This document shows, piece by piece, positions 63,295 through 64,000 of a stretch of DNA of 64,000 bases. This stretch comes from CADCWN01 sp046328475 (lineage in GTDB: Bacteria > Chloroflexota > Chloroflexia > Thermomicrobiales > CADCWN01). Made by a program: the position numbers and the translations under genes. Position 1 is the stretch's first letter. Every line of letters begins with the position of its first letter. The notes beneath the pieces are model-generated. The model did not search any database. It was not told the origin of the DNA and saw only the letters and a list, made by a program, of their open reading frames with translations. The DNA lies in the NCBI GenBank assembly GCA_046328475.1, contig JAXLWN010000028.1:1-64000 (forward strand), read 5' to 3'.

Positions 63295-64000
63295 ATGCGT
63301 CTCAAGGATAAGGTCTGCATCATCACCGGGGCGGGGAGTGGGATGGGGCGCGTCGCGTGCGAGGTGTTTGCGCGCGAGGGGGCGAAGGTGGCGGCGTTCG
63401 AGATTGCGCCGGGGTCGGGCGAGGAGACGGTGGCGCGGGTGCGCGCGGCGGGCGGGGAGGCGACGGCGTTTCGCTGCGACGTGGCCGATGAGGCGAGCGT
63501 GCGCGAGGCGGTGGCGGCGGTCGTGGCGCGCTATGGCGGCGTGGATGTGCTCTACAACAATGCCGGGATCATGCCGGAGGACGATCATTCGGTGACCGAT
63601 ACGTCGGTGGAGACGTGGGACCGGGTGATGGCGGTGAATGTGCGCGGGCCGTTCCTCTGCTGCAAGTATGCGATTCCGGAGATGCTGAAGCGCGGGGGTG
63701 GGTCGGTCATCAACATCGCGTCGTTTGTGGCGCTGGTGGGGTGCAGCGTGCCGCAGGATGCCTATACGGCGTCGAAGGGGGCGCTGATCTCGCTGACGAA
63801 GTCGCTGGCGATCCAGTTCCGGCCGCAGGGGATCCGCACGAATGCGATCTGCCCTGGTCCGATCGAGACGCCGCTGCTGATGGACTGGCTGCTGAAGGAC
63901 GAGGCGGCGAAGCAGCTGCGCCTGGGGCGACAGCCGAGCGGGCGCTTCGGCAAGCCGGAGGATATCGTCAATTGCGCGCTCTATCTGGCGTCCGATGAGT
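63295..64000 (+). CDS. Short-chain dehydrogenase/reductase (cut by window end)
   Basis: The first 235 residues of a classical SDR. Seen: CIITGAGSGMGRVACEVFAR (TGxxxGxG cofactor motif), CDVADEASV, VDVLYNNAGIMPED (NNAG), VINIASFVALVG with the catalytic Ser region, and DAYTASKGALISLTKSLA with YxxxK. The PGPIETPLL block follows. The acidic residue after strand 2 (AFEIAP) hints at NAD preference. The gene continues past 64000 and probably lacks only some 15-25 residues. The start is the ATG at 63295, 13 bases after a TTACGAC array. Position after the GS gene suggests a shared pathway. Confidence 0.9.
   Translation, partial: MRLKDKVCIITGAGSGMGRVACEVFAREGAKVAAFEIAPGSGEETVARVRAAGGEATAFRCDVADEASVREAVAAVVARYGGVDVLYNNAGIMPEDDHSVTDTSVETWDRVMAVNVRGPFLCCKYAIPEMLKRGGGSVINIASFVALVGCSVPQDAYTASKGALISLTKSLAIQFRPQGIRTNAICPGPIETPLLMDWLLKDEAAKQLRLGRQPSGRFGKPEDIVNCALYLASDE

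Overview
The window looks like a chromosome segment from a very G+C-rich bacterium (about two thirds G+C by eye). It is most likely a member of the Chloroflexota, perhaps of the Thermomicrobia type. This is an inference from the mix of genes: a peptide-binding protein next to secG, an orphan Flp pilin, a long-tailed TatA/B-like protein, DUF2851 and DUF4385 proteins, LtrA, and large PAS/GAF kinases. No single marker gene proves it. I see no rRNA, tRNA or CRISPR array.

Layout. 0-5 kb: nadA, a decayed minus-strand gene, an extracytoplasmic peptide-binding protein and secG. 5-8 kb: a Nudix hydrolase and a double HD-GYP protein with a LuxR-type DNA-binding end. 8-10.6 kb: a heavily frameshifted MFS exporter and an IS630-like relic whose terminal inverted repeats can still be mapped. 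10.7-18.4 kb: a SnoaL-like protein behind a cluster of palindromes, an amidase, an orphan antitoxin-like pair, an S9 peptidase, a lone Flp pilin, a glutamine amidotransferase, a broken HpcH-type aldolase and a VOC protein. 18.9-32.5 kb is rich in signalling: a membrane PAS/GAF/GGDEF/EAL protein, a pyruvate-oxidase-like enzyme, a stress-type glycine-zipper protein, a lipoprotein, two histidine kinases and two small membrane proteins. 32.6-40.4 kb: metabolism and transport (MFS, sugar isomerase, methylmalonyl-CoA epimerase, class III aminotransferase, M24 peptidase) and a Kelch lipoprotein. 40.5-43.5 kb: a transmembrane Ser/Thr kinase followed upstream by a dual-specificity phosphatase. 44-58.8 kb: DUF2851, a four-helix-bundle protein, MFS, SGNH hydrolase, a HIT-Nudix fusion, LtrA, DUF4385, a beta-propeller protein, a class C beta-lactamase-like hydrolase, a methyltransferase, a lipoprotein and the Tat protein. 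59-64 kb: aldo/keto reductase, a truncated M20 carbamoylase fused back to back with a restriction-enzyme fragment, a glutamine-synthetase-family enzyme and an SDR that runs off the end.

The most striking content is between the genes. Many genes are bracketed by short tandem arrays of 7- or 8-base units. The arrays read outward: the same unit leaves a gene at its stop codon, and its reverse complement enters a gene 11-17 bases before the start codon. Consecutive arrays are therefore inverted and can pair. Several further families of double-hairpin repeats, with stems that covary between copies, lie in the gaps, and every copy found points the same way on the given strand.

Many genes carry single-base frameshifts, some in compensating pairs. 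The sequence may therefore contain indel errors, and calls marked as frameshifted should be read with that in mind.
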